This document shows, piece after piece, positions 7,601 to 15,178 of a DNA stretch of 52,313 bases. The DNA is taken from contig RFMI01000046.1 of the NCBI GenBank assembly GCA_009927815.1, positions 1-52,313 of the forward strand, given 5' to 3'. This DNA comes from Betaproteobacteria bacterium. Lineage in GTDB: Bacteria; Pseudomonadota; Gammaproteobacteria; Burkholderiales; UBA3065. Made by a program: the position numbers and the translations under genes. The notes under the pieces are model-generated. The model ran no database searches. It had not been told where the DNA came from and worked only from the letters and a program-made list of their open reading frames with translations. Every line of letters begins with the position of its first letter. The stretch's first letter is position 1.

Positions 7601-9553
7601 TCAAATCAGGGTGAGCTCGGCGGCGTCGAGCTGCTGCGGCGTGCCCAGCAACACCAGCGTGTCACCGGCCTGCAGCAACAGCCCGGGTTCGAGCACGAGC
7701 GCCGGACCGGGCCCACGGCGGATCGCCTTAACGACGACACCGGTCGAGTCGAGCCCGCAGGCGTCGATGCGACGCCCCACCACCCGCGCCGACGGCGGCA
7801 ATTGCAGGGCATGCAAGCGCGGCGCGGCGGCGTCCTCGTCGTCGGTAATGCCATGGAAGAAGCCGCGAAACAACTCGTAGCGCTGCTCGCGCATGTCACG
7901 GATTTCGCGCAGCACCCGGTTGAGCGGCACGCCGGCGAGCATCAGCGCTTGGCTCGACAGCATCAAACTGGCCTCCATCACCTCGGCCACCACCTCGGTG
8001 GCGCCGGCAGCGCGCAGCCGCTCGATGTCGCGATCGTCACGGGTTCGCACCAGCACTGGCAGGTCGGGCCGCAGCGCCTGCGCTTGCGCGAGCACGGCCA
8101 GTGCGGCGGGCGTCTCGGCAAAGGTGATGACCAGCGCTTTGGCACGTTGGATACCGGCCGCCTGCAACACTTCGCGACGAGCCGCGTCGCCAAACACCAC
8201 CGACTCGCCGGCCGCAACGGCCGCACTGACCCGTCGCGGGTCGGTGTCGAGCGCGATGTAACCGACCTCATCGCGCGCCAGCACGCGCCCGAGTTGCTGG
8301 CCGGTGCGTCCGTAGCCGCAAATCACCACATGGCGATCGGCACCCATCGAGCGCATGGCGATCTGGTGGATCTGCAGCGCCTGACTCATCCATTCGGCGC
8401 CATTGAAACGGCGCAACAGGCGCGGACTATGCTCAATCAAGATCGGCGTCGCCAACATCGACAGGATGACGGCCGGCAGCACGGGGGCGATCACGGTCGG
8501 CGTCAATACTCCGCCGTCCTCGGCCAACGACAGCAGCACCAAGGCGAACTCACCCGCCTGGGCCAGATAAATGCCGGTGCGGACGCAGGCCAGCCGATCA
8601 CTGTGAACGGCGCGCGCGGCCAGCGCCGCCAGTACGCCCTTGCCCAGCATCAGACCGAGCGTGAGCACCGCAACCTCCTGCCATTCGGCCAATACCCCCA
8701 GCACATTAAGGTGCATGCCGACAGTGACGAAGAAGATGCCCAGCAAGACATCACGGAACGGCCGGATGTCCGACTCCACCTGATAGCGGTACTCGGTCTC
8801 GGAGATGAGCATGCCGGCGAGGAACGCCCCCAGCGCCGCCGACAAACCAGCGGTCTCGGTCAGGGCCGCCAGCGCCAGAGTGGTGAGGAGCACGTTGAGC
8901 ATGAACAGCTCTTCAGAGCGCTTGCGGGCCACCAGATGGAACCACTTACGCATCACGTGTTGCCCCACGCCGATGATCAGCGCCAGCGCCAACACGCCCT
9001 TGAGCAGGGCCGCGCCGAGGGTGGGCAGCAGGTCGGGGCCCTCGCCCGACAGTGCTGGAATCAGGATCAGCAGCGGCACCACTGCGAGGTCTTGAAACAG
9101 CAGCGCACCCATGGTCAGGCGACCGTGGGTGGCGTCGAGTTCGGCGCGCTCCACCAGCAACTTGCCGACCATCGCTGTCGATGACATCGCCAATGCGCCG
9201 CCGAGCACGACACCTGCGCGCCAGTCAACGCCGGCCAGCAGCGCGACCGCCAGAACAGCCGCCACAGTGAGCAGAAACTGCAGACCGCCGAGACCGAACA
9301 CCACCCTGCGCATCCCACGCAAGCGGGGCAGGCTGAACTCGAGGCCGAGGGTGAACATGAGGAAGACGATGCCGAACTCGGCCAGCGTCTCGGTCTGGTG
9401 CGAGGGCTTCACCCAACCCAGTGCGTTGGGGCCCAGCGCCACTCCCACCAGCACGTAACCGAACAAAGCCGGCAGTCGCAGCGTGCGCACCACCACCACC
9501 GCCAGCACGGCACCGGCAAGCAGCAGCAGGACCGACAGCAGACCCGGCGTCAT
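7601..9553 (-). CDS. CPA2-family cation:proton antiporter with TrkA domains
   Basis: A 650-residue KefB/KefC/YbaL-like inner-membrane antiporter. About 12 hydrophobic helices of the Na+/H+ exchanger fold (starting at MTPGLLSVLLLLAGAVLAVV) fill the first 380 residues. A TrkA-N Rossmann domain follows, with the nucleotide loop HVVICGYGRTGQQLGRVLA, then a TrkA-C domain at the C-terminus that ends GDTLVLLGTPQQLDAAE. Such proteins exchange K+ or Na+ for protons and are gated by nucleotides or glutathione adducts; which ion applies here cannot be told. It lies 58 bases after dnaE2 on the same strand, but a TATAAT box in between suggests its own promoter. Confidence 0.9.
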   Translation of the reverse strand: MTPGLLSVLLLLAGAVLAVVVVRTLRLPALFGYVLVGVALGPNALGWVKPSHQTETLAEFGIVFLMFTLGLEFSLPRLRGMRRVVFGLGGLQFLLTVAAVLAVALLAGVDWRAGVVLGGALAMSSTAMVGKLLVERAELDATHGRLTMGALLFQDLAVVPLLILIPALSGEGPDLLPTLGAALLKGVLALALIIGVGQHVMRKWFHLVARKRSEELFMLNVLLTTLALAALTETAGLSAALGAFLAGMLISETEYRYQVESDIRPFRDVLLGIFFVTVGMHLNVLGVLAEWQEVAVLTLGLMLGKGVLAALAARAVHSDRLACVRTGIYLAQAGEFALVLLSLAEDGGVLTPTVIAPVLPAVILSMLATPILIEHSPRLLRRFNGAEWMSQALQIHQIAMRSMGADRHVVICGYGRTGQQLGRVLARDEVGYIALDTDPRRVSAAVAAGESVVFGDAARREVLQAAGIQRAKALVITFAETPAALAVLAQAQALRPDLPVLVRTRDDRDIERLRAAGATEVVAEVMEASLMLSSQALMLAGVPLNRVLREIRDMREQRYELFRGFFHGITDDEDAAAPRLHALQLPPSARVVGRRIDACGLDSTGVVVKAIRRGPGPALVLEPGLLLQAGDTLVLLGTPQQLDAAELTLI

Positions 9554-9589
9554 GGCGTAAGCGCCCGAACGAGCGTGACGGTGGAAGAT

Positions 9590-9606
9590 GCCCCGATTAT
9601 AGGGGC
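9590..9606 (-). promoter_or_regulatory. Hairpin with TATAAT -10 box in the loop
   Basis: Between the dnaE2 stop and the antiporter start, GCCCC and GGGGC form a 5-bp stem around a 7-base loop that, read on the minus strand, holds a perfect TATAAT (9601-9596). It lies 43 bases before the antiporter start codon. I see no good -35 hexamer at 16-18 bases (GGATTT at 17). It may be a -10 element of an antiporter promoter, a weak terminator for dnaE2 (no T-run), or chance. Confidence 0.35.
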
Positions 9607-9611
9607 TCGCC

Positions 9612-12600
9612 TCAGTGGAAATCCCTCGACGGCACGGTCAGTTGACCGAGGTGGACAGACAGATCGGTGAGCCGACCAGCCAGCAGGTGAACCACAGCAC
9701 CCGCGCGCTCGACAGTGCCGGTCACACCCAGCAGGCGCGCCCGCAGCAGGGGCTCGCGCTGGTGCTCGGCAAGACTGGCGCGGACGATGACATTCGCGCT
9801 GCCGGTCTCGTCCTCCAGGGTGACAAAGATAACGCCGCTGGCGGTACCCGGCCGCTGCCGGCAGGTGACGAGGCCGGCCACCCGACACACCGCTCCACTG
9901 CGCGTCAGCTGTAAATCGGCGGCGCTGCGCCAGCGCCCACGCTGCAGGTGTAGGCGCAACAGCGCCAGTGGGTGACGGCCAAGATTGACGCCGGTGGCGT
10001 GGTAGCTGGCGACGATCTCCTCGCCCTCGCGCGGCGGATCCAGCAAGGGCAACTGGCGATCGCCGGGCGCTGCGAACAAGGGCGTCGCCGTCTCGATGCC
10101 GGCCGCCAGCCAACGCGCATGGCGCCGGTTCTGGCTGATCCGCTGCAAGGCCCCTGCGGCCGCCAGTGCGTCGAGTGCACCACGCCTCAGTCCCGCGCGA
10201 TGGGCGAGGTCCTCGGCGCTGGCGAAAGCGCCGCCGCATTCACGTGCCGCCACCAGCGCCTGCGCCGCCACTTGCGGCAGTCCGCGCACCTGCCGCAAGC
10301 CCAAACGCAAGGCTGGTCGATGCGCGTCAGGTGGCTCCAGCGTGCAATCCCAGTCGCTGGTCTGCACGTCCACCGGTAGCACGGTCACCCCTTGCCGCCG
10401 CGCCTCGTCAACGATCTGCGCCGGGCTGTAGAAACCGAGCGGCTGACTGTTGAGCAACGCCGCAGCAAACGCCGCCGGGTGGTGGCACTTAAGCCAAGCC
10501 GACGCGTAGACCAGCAGTGCGAAGCTCGCAGCGTGGCTCTCGGGAAAGCCATAGCTGCCGAATCCTTTGATCTGCTCAAACAAGCGGTCGGCAAAATCAG
10601 GGTCGTAACCACGCTCGGCCATGCCAGCCTTGAGCCGGCGCTCGAAATGCCCCAGACCACCCTTCTGCTTCCAAGCCGCCATGGCGCGGCGCAGCTGGTC
10701 GGCCTCGCCGGCGGTGAAACCCGCGGCGACCATAGCCAGCTGCATCACCTGCTCCTGGAAGATCGGCACACCCAAGGTGCGTTGCAGGACGTGGCGGACG
10801 TCGGGCGACGGGTAGGTCACCGGCTCCTGGCCCTGCTTGCGGCGCAGATAGGGATGCACCATCCCGCCTTGGATCGGCCCAGGTCGAACGATCGCCACCT
10901 CGATGACCAGGTCGTAGAAGGTTGCCGGCTTGAGCCGCGGCAACATGTTCATTTGCGCCCGCGACTCGACCTGGAACACGCCCAGACTCTGGCCGCGCTG
11001 CAGCATGGCGTAGGTCGCCGGACACTCGGGCGGGAGGGTGTGCAGCGCCAACTCGCGGCCACGCCAGTCGGGATGTGACCGCAGCAGATCAAGAGCGCGT
11101 CGCAGCGCCGACAACATGCCCAGCGCCAGCACGTCGACCTTGAGCAGACCCAGTGCCTCGAGGTCGTCCTTGTCCCACTGGATCACCGAGCGGCCAGCCA
11201 TGCGCGCGTTCTCCACCGGCACCAGCTCGTGCAGAGGCCCGCGCGAAATGACAAAGCCACCAACATGCTGCGACAGGTGCCGCGGCAGGCCGATCAGGCG
11301 TTCGGTGAGCGCCAGCCACTGACGCGTGCGGCGGTCGGCGGGATCAAGACCGGCCTCGGCCAGCGCCTCGAGTGGGATCAGGTCGTGGTCCCAGCGGGCC
11401 AAGCCGGCGCTCACCCGGTCGAGGGTGGCGGCGTCGATGCCCAGCGCTCGTCCGACGTCGCGCAAAGCGCTGCGACGGCGGTAGCGGATCACCGTAGCGG
11501 CCAGCGCGGCACGATCACGACCATACTTACCGTAGATGTAAGCGATCACTTCGTCGCGCCGCTGGTGTTCGAAGTCAACGTCGATATCGGGCGGCTCGTC
11601 GCGTTCTTTCGAGACAAAGCGCTCGAACAGTAGATTGCCCCGCACCGGGTCGACGGCGGTGATGCCCAAGCAATAGCAGACCGCCGAATTGGCCGCTGAG
11701 CCGCGCCCCTGGCAGAGGATGCTGCGACTGCGGGCGAAGCGGACGATGTCCTCGACGGTGAGGAAAAAGTGCGCGTAGCCGAGTTCGGCGACAAGGCGCA
11801 GCTCGGTCTCGATCTGGTGGCGAACGGCCGCAAAGCCATCGTCGGTGGCCTGCGTCTGCAAGTCCACGCCGAACCGCTCGGTAAAACCCGCCGCCGTCAG
11901 CGCCCGCAGATGCGCATCGGCCGTCTGCCCAACCGGCACCAGTTCTTCTGGATATTCGTAGCGCAAGGTCGACAGGTCGAAATTGCAGCGCTGCGCAATG
12001 GCCACACTCTGCGCCAGCCAGTTGGACGGAAACAGACCAGCCAGCCGCTCGCGCCGGCGTAAGTGGCGTTCGGCGTTGGCATCGAGCGCGAATCCGGCTT
12101 GGTCGACGCGACAAGCCGAACGCACGGCGGTGAGCGTGTCGTGCAGCGCCTTGTCGCGCCGGTGCAGCAGCGCCACGTCGCCAATCGCCACCCGTGGCAG
12201 ACCCAGCGCCTCACCGACGCGGTCCCAGGCGGCGATGTCCTCGCACGCATCGTCGCGCAGCAGACGGCGCACGCCCAGCCAGGCGCGTCCGGGCATGCGG
12301 CGTGTCAACGGCGCGGCCGCCTCGACCTGTTGCGGCGTGTCGGCAAAAACGATCGCCAGACAGCCCGGCGCGCCGTCGTCGAGCTGCTGCCAGCGCAGAC
12401 CGTGGCTGGTCTTGTCGCCAGCCATACGCACCGCGGTGATCAACCGACACAGGGTCGCGTAGCCCTGGCGGTCGCTGGCCAGCAAAACCAATTGCAGTTG
12501 CTCAGCGAGTTCGAACCGCGCACCGGTGATGAACCGCAGCCCGCACGCGCGAGCCGCCTGATGCGCCTGCACCACACCCGCCACCGAACACAGGTCGGTG

Positions 12601-12737
12601 AGTGCCAACGCCTGATAGCCGAGCGCCTGCGCACGACGCACCAGATCGGCCGGCTGGGCCGTGGCACGCAGGAAACTGAAGGCCGAAGCGCAGACCAGTT
12701 CGGCATATTCAGGCGGGGGCGGATGAGATACTGTCAT
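9612..12737 (-). CDS. dnaE2: Error-prone DNA polymerase DnaE2
   Basis: DnaE2 is the C-family translesion polymerase of the ImuA-ImuB-DnaE2 mutasome induced by DNA damage. At 1041 residues the length is right. An N-terminal PHP domain (YAELVCASAFSFLRA, then QALALTD) precedes the polymerase core with QGRGSAANSAVCYCLGIT near 343-360 and the catalytic acidic motif DIDVDF at 384-389. An OB-fold (VCRVAGLVTCRQRPGTASG) lies near the C-terminus. ATG 12737 is the only usable start for the family N-terminus, yet it lies inside a LexA box and directly at the predicted transcription start, implying a leaderless mRNA. imuA and imuB are not adjacent, unlike the common cassette. Confidence 0.95.
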   Translation of the reverse strand: MTVSHPPPPEYAELVCASAFSFLRATAQPADLVRRAQALGYQALALTDLCSVAGVVQAHQAARACGLRFITGARFELAEQLQLVLLASDRQGYATLCRLITAVRMAGDKTSHGLRWQQLDDGAPGCLAIVFADTPQQVEAAAPLTRRMPGRAWLGVRRLLRDDACEDIAAWDRVGEALGLPRVAIGDVALLHRRDKALHDTLTAVRSACRVDQAGFALDANAERHLRRRERLAGLFPSNWLAQSVAIAQRCNFDLSTLRYEYPEELVPVGQTADAHLRALTAAGFTERFGVDLQTQATDDGFAAVRHQIETELRLVAELGYAHFFLTVEDIVRFARSRSILCQGRGSAANSAVCYCLGITAVDPVRGNLLFERFVSKERDEPPDIDVDFEHQRRDEVIAYIYGKYGRDRAALAATVIRYRRRSALRDVGRALGIDAATLDRVSAGLARWDHDLIPLEALAEAGLDPADRRTRQWLALTERLIGLPRHLSQHVGGFVISRGPLHELVPVENARMAGRSVIQWDKDDLEALGLLKVDVLALGMLSALRRALDLLRSHPDWRGRELALHTLPPECPATYAMLQRGQSLGVFQVESRAQMNMLPRLKPATFYDLVIEVAIVRPGPIQGGMVHPYLRRKQGQEPVTYPSPDVRHVLQRTLGVPIFQEQVMQLAMVAAGFTAGEADQLRRAMAAWKQKGGLGHFERRLKAGMAERGYDPDFADRLFEQIKGFGSYGFPESHAASFALLVYASAWLKCHHPAAFAAALLNSQPLGFYSPAQIVDEARRQGVTVLPVDVQTSDWDCTLEPPDAHRPALRLGLRQVRGLPQVAAQALVAARECGGAFASAEDLAHRAGLRRGALDALAAAGALQRISQNRRHARWLAAGIETATPLFAAPGDRQLPLLDPPREGEEIVASYHATGVNLGRHPLALLRLHLQRGRWRSAADLQLTRSGAVCRVAGLVTCRQRPGTASGVIFVTLEDETGSANVIVRASLAEHQREPLLRARLLGVTGTVERAGAVVHLLAGRLTDLSVHLGQLTVPSRDFH

Positions 12738-12748
12738 TATGTACAGTA
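12729..12748 (-). promoter_or_regulatory. LexA (SOS) box over the dnaE2 start codon
   Basis: The 20-mer TACTGTCATTATGTACAGTA contains CTGT-N8-ACAG with the flanking TA on both sides, matching the proteobacterial LexA consensus at all conserved positions. The start codon of dnaE2 (12737-12735) sits in its centre. It also overlaps the TATACT -10 hexamer. Repression of dnaE2 by LexA is inferred from this and from known SOS control of the family. The divergent mobB gene starts 108 bases away and could be affected. Confidence 0.85.
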
Positions 12749-12773
12749 TATGCCGCAGCGCATCGTCTGTCTG
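12745..12773 (-). promoter_or_regulatory. Sigma-70-type promoter of dnaE2
   Basis: On the minus strand CAGACA (12773-12768) and TATACT (12750-12745) are separated by exactly 17 bases; they match TTGACA and TATAAT at 4 and 5 of 6 positions. The transcript would start near 12738, next to the ATG at 12737, leaving almost no 5' leader. Confidence 0.6.
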
Positions 12774-12855
12774 ACCGAGCCCGCCAAGGGATGCCGGCTG
12801 ACCGCTGCTAAACTCTACTCATCATGTTTTGCTGCGGCCCGCCCCGCTCGTCCTC

Positions 12856-13365
12856 ATGCGCATCTTCGGCTTTGCCGGCTTCTCCGGCAGCGGCAAGACC
12901 ACCCTCATCGAGCAGGTCATCCCGGTGCTGGTCGACCAAGGTCTGCGCGTGTCGCTGGTGAAGCACGCCCACCACGACTTCGACATCGACCAGCCTGGCA
13001 AAGACAGCCACCGTCACCGCCAAGCCGGTGCCCGCGAGGTCTTGGTCAGTGGCGGTCGGCGCTGGGCGCTGATGCACGAGCTGCGTGGCGATGACGAGCC
13101 CGTTCTAAGCGAGTTGCTCAGCCACTTGGATGACGCCGACCTGGTGCTGGTGGAGGGCTTCAAGCGCGACCCGCTGCCCAAGCTCGAAGTGCACCGGCCG
13201 GCCCTCGGACACCCGCTGCTGTCAGCCAACGATCCGCACATCCTCGCTGTCGCCTGCGATGCGCCGGTGGATACGCCGCTGCCGACGCTCGACCTCAACG
13301 ATCCGATCGCGGTAGCGCGGTTCGTCGTCGCCCGCGCCACACCCGGCCCGGACGCGCGCCGCTAG
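12856..13365 (+). CDS. mobB: Molybdopterin-guanine dinucleotide biosynthesis protein MobB
   Basis: MobB is a GTP-binding accessory protein that assists MobA in forming the guanine dinucleotide form of the molybdenum cofactor. The 169-residue product has a P-loop FAGFSGSGKTTLIEQVIP near the N-terminus, the family signature VKHAHHDFDIDQPGKDSHRH and DLVLVEGFKRDPLPKLEVHR. I chose ATG 12856, which gives the canonical MRIFGFAGFSGSGKTT; a TTG at 12829 would add 9 unlike residues. No strong ribosome site is visible. It heads mobB-moaD-moaE; moeA, often next to mobB, is absent here. Confidence 0.92.
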   Translation: MRIFGFAGFSGSGKTTLIEQVIPVLVDQGLRVSLVKHAHHDFDIDQPGKDSHRHRQAGAREVLVSGGRRWALMHELRGDDEPVLSELLSHLDDADLVLVEGFKRDPLPKLEVHRPALGHPLLSANDPHILAVACDAPVDTPLPTLDLNDPIAVARFVVARATPGPDARR

Positions 13366-13368
13366 ACC

Positions 13369-13635
13369 ATGCTCAACCCAGCCGCGCTCAACCTGCTCTA
13401 CTTCGCCCGCTTGCGCGAAGCGTTCGGCCGAGACCGCGAGACCGTAGTCATGCCCGAGCCGGCCACTGTCGACGGCTTGCTGGCCACGCTGCAGGGGCGC
13501 GGCGGCGTCTGGGCCGACGAGCTGAGCGCCGGTCGCAACTTCCGCGTCGCCGTCAACCAAACCGTCAGTGGACGCGACCAGCCGCTGCGCGCAGGCGACG
13601 AGGTGGCGATCTTTCCGCCAGTGACCGGTGGCTGA
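13369..13635 (+). CDS. moaD: Molybdopterin synthase small subunit MoaD
   Basis: MoaD is the ubiquitin-like sulfur carrier of molybdopterin synthase. The 88-residue protein begins with NLLYFARLREAFGRDRETV and ends FPPVTGG; the terminal Gly-Gly is the site that MoeB adenylates and that carries the thiocarboxylate. It starts 3 bases after mobB and overlaps moaE by 8 bases, so translation is probably coupled. A MoeB-type activating enzyme is encoded at 51454-52209. Confidence 0.94.
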   Translation: MLNPAALNLLYFARLREAFGRDRETVVMPEPATVDGLLATLQGRGGVWADELSAGRNFRVAVNQTVSGRDQPLRAGDEVAIFPPVTGG

Positions 13636-14092
13636 GCGCGATCGCATCGCCGTGCAAACGGCAGCCTTCGACGTCGGTGCCGAGACCGCTCGGCTGGCCG
13701 CGCTCGACCGTGGCATCGGCGCAATCGCCAGTTTTGTCGGGCTGATGCGCGACCAGAACAACGGCGACGCAGTGCAAGCGATGACCCTCGAACACTACCC
13801 CGGCATGACCGAGTCGGCGCTCGCCGACATCGTCGCAGAAGCTCACGGGCGCTGGGCACTCATGGGCACGACCGTGATCCATCGCGTCGGCCCCTTGCAT
13901 CCGGGCGACCCGATCGTTCTGGTGCTGACCGCCAGCGCCCACCGCGGCGAAGCGTTCGCGGCCTGCGAATTCATCATGGACTACCTCAAGACCCGCGCGC
14001 CGTTCTGGAAACACGAGACCACCGCTTCTGGCGGACGCTGGGTCGAGGCGCGCGACAGCGACGACAACGCCGCTGCGCGTTGGAACCGCTGA
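13628..14092 (+). CDS. moaE: Molybdopterin synthase large subunit MoaE
   Basis: MoaE is the catalytic subunit that, with two MoaD, turns precursor Z into molybdopterin. The 154-residue protein has GAIASFVGLMRDQNNGDAVQ, the LEHYPGMTE motif, HRVGPLHPGDPIVLVLTAS and the catalytic region DYLKTRAPFWKHETT with the conserved lysines. The start is GTG 13628, inside the end of moaD; this start gives the usual N-terminal length. It is the last Moco gene before a YgjP-like gene. Confidence 0.94.
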   Translation: MAERDRIAVQTAAFDVGAETARLAALDRGIGAIASFVGLMRDQNNGDAVQAMTLEHYPGMTESALADIVAEAHGRWALMGTTVIHRVGPLHPGDPIVLVLTASAHRGEAFAACEFIMDYLKTRAPFWKHETTASGGRWVEARDSDDNAAARWNR

Positions 14093-14100
14093 ACCCGTGC

Positions 14101-14673
14101 ATGGGACTGTTCGACTGGATCGTTGGTGCAGCGGGACGCGACGCGGGCATACAACTGCTGCCGCAAGTGATCGAGCTGCCGGCGGTAGACAGCCGCTGGA
14201 CTGTGGCTTGGGAGCCTGGTGCTGACGCGCGACTGATCCGCTCAGCCCAGCAGCAACGGCTGACACTCACCCACGGCCGCGCGCTGGACGCCATCGCCGC
14301 CCTCCAACACTGGCTCAAGGCCGAGGGGCGCCGCCATCTGCCGGACTGGCTGGCGCTGGTGGCCGCCGACACTGGACACCGCTACACGACGGTCAGCGTG
14401 CGTCTGCAGCGAAGCCGCTGGGGCAGTTGCAGCAGCAGCGGACGTATCAGCCTTAACGCCAAATTGCTGATGCTGCCGCCCGACGCGGTGCGGTACGTGT
14501 TGGTCCACGAACTGGCACACACGGTGCACATGAATCATTCGCGCGCTTTCTGGTCCGAAGTGGCCAGGCATCAGCCGGACTGGCGCGAGCAGGTGCGGGT
14601 GGTCAAAGCGAGAGCCCCGGCTCTGCCCGCTTGGGTGCATGCACACGCGAAACCGCCCGCGAATCTGCGCTAA
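14101..14673 (+). CDS. YgjP-like (SprT-type) zinc metallohydrolase
   Basis: A 190-residue protein of the YgjP/DUF45 family, predicted zinc-dependent hydrolases. The motif VLVHELAHTVHMNHSRAFW holds HExxH and the third His, and RSRWGSCSSSGRISLNAKL is the family-conserved segment just before it. The substrate is not established. ATG 14101 gives MGLFDWIVGAAG; a TTG at 14080, overlapping the moaE stop, would add 7 residues. It follows moaE by 8 bases and may be read through from the Moco genes without a functional link. Confidence 0.85.
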   Translation: MGLFDWIVGAAGRDAGIQLLPQVIELPAVDSRWTVAWEPGADARLIRSAQQQRLTLTHGRALDAIAALQHWLKAEGRRHLPDWLALVAADTGHRYTTVSVRLQRSRWGSCSSSGRISLNAKLLMLPPDAVRYVLVHELAHTVHMNHSRAFWSEVARHQPDWREQVRVVKARAPALPAWVHAHAKPPANLR

Positions 14674-14758
14674 TCCTGAGCCCGTAAAGGCCCGCTGCCA
14701 CGGCGCGATGGTGCGATGACTCCGCCGATTCACTGAGCAGGGCTGGCAAGCCTTCGCC

Positions 14759-14787
14759 TTGACAATCTAAATGAGAATGACTACCAT
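14759..14787 (+). promoter_or_regulatory. Promoter of the FTR1 iron operon
   Basis: A perfect -35 TTGACA (14759-14764) and a -10 TACCAT (14782-14787, 4 of 6) are separated by 17 bases. The predicted start near 14794 leaves a leader of about 40 bases to the cupredoxin ATG. A Fur box overlaps the spacer and -10. Confidence 0.7.
14772..14786 (+). promoter_or_regulatory. Fur box
   Basis: TGAGAATGACTACCA matches the core Fur consensus TGATAATnATTATCA at 11 of 14 defined positions, and the flanking AA and TTATT keep the A/T-rich symmetry. It covers the spacer and -10 of the promoter before the cupredoxin-FTR1 genes, the position expected for repression in iron-replete cells. The match is mine by eye; no scoring matrix was run. 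Confidence 0.7.
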
Positions 14788-14833
14788 TATTCGAACCAAG
14801 CAATTTCTGCCTTCACCTCAGACCTTTGAAACC

Positions 14834-15163
14834 ATGAAAATCTCTTGCATCGCTGCCTCTCTCCTGCTGTCACTCGCGGCCACTGGGGCTCTTGCCGCCG
14901 ATCCTGAAGTCAATCTGACGCTCAAGGATCACCGCTTTGACCTCACCGAGATCAAGGTGCCGGCCGGCCAACGCGTCAAGATCACGCTACGCAACCTCGA
15001 CAGCACTCCGGAAGAATTTCACAGCGACTCGCTGAACCGCGAAAAAGTGGTCACCGCGGGCGGCACAGCCACCTTCTTCATCGGCCCGCTGAAGCCCGGC
15101 AAGTACCCGTTCATGGGCGAATTCAACGCCAAGACTGCGCAAGGCGTAGTGATCGCCGAATAA
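14834..15163 (+). CDS. Periplasmic cupredoxin-like protein, FTR1 partner
   Basis: A 109-residue secreted protein with signal peptide MKISCIAASLLLSLAATGALA followed by a cupredoxin-fold domain of about 88 residues (VPAGQRVKITLRNLD, EEFHSDSLNREKVV, GPLKPGKYPFMGEFN). It has no Cys in the mature part, so it cannot form a classical type-1 copper site; His, Met and acidic residues remain as possible ligands. Related proteins are encoded beside FTR1 permeases and are thought to handle copper or iron in the periplasm. ATG 14834 was chosen because it starts the signal peptide; the FTR1 gene follows 15 bases later. Confidence 0.85.
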   Translation: MKISCIAASLLLSLAATGALAADPEVNLTLKDHRFDLTEIKVPAGQRVKITLRNLDSTPEEFHSDSLNREKVVTAGGTATFFIGPLKPGKYPFMGEFNAKTAQGVVIAE

Positions 15164-15178
15164 GGAGACTGACCGACC

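Noticed and set aside
7802-9184. A 460-codon open frame antisense to the CPA2 antiporter
   Set aside because: Rich in His, Gln and Arg, no family resemblance, fully inside a well-supported gene.
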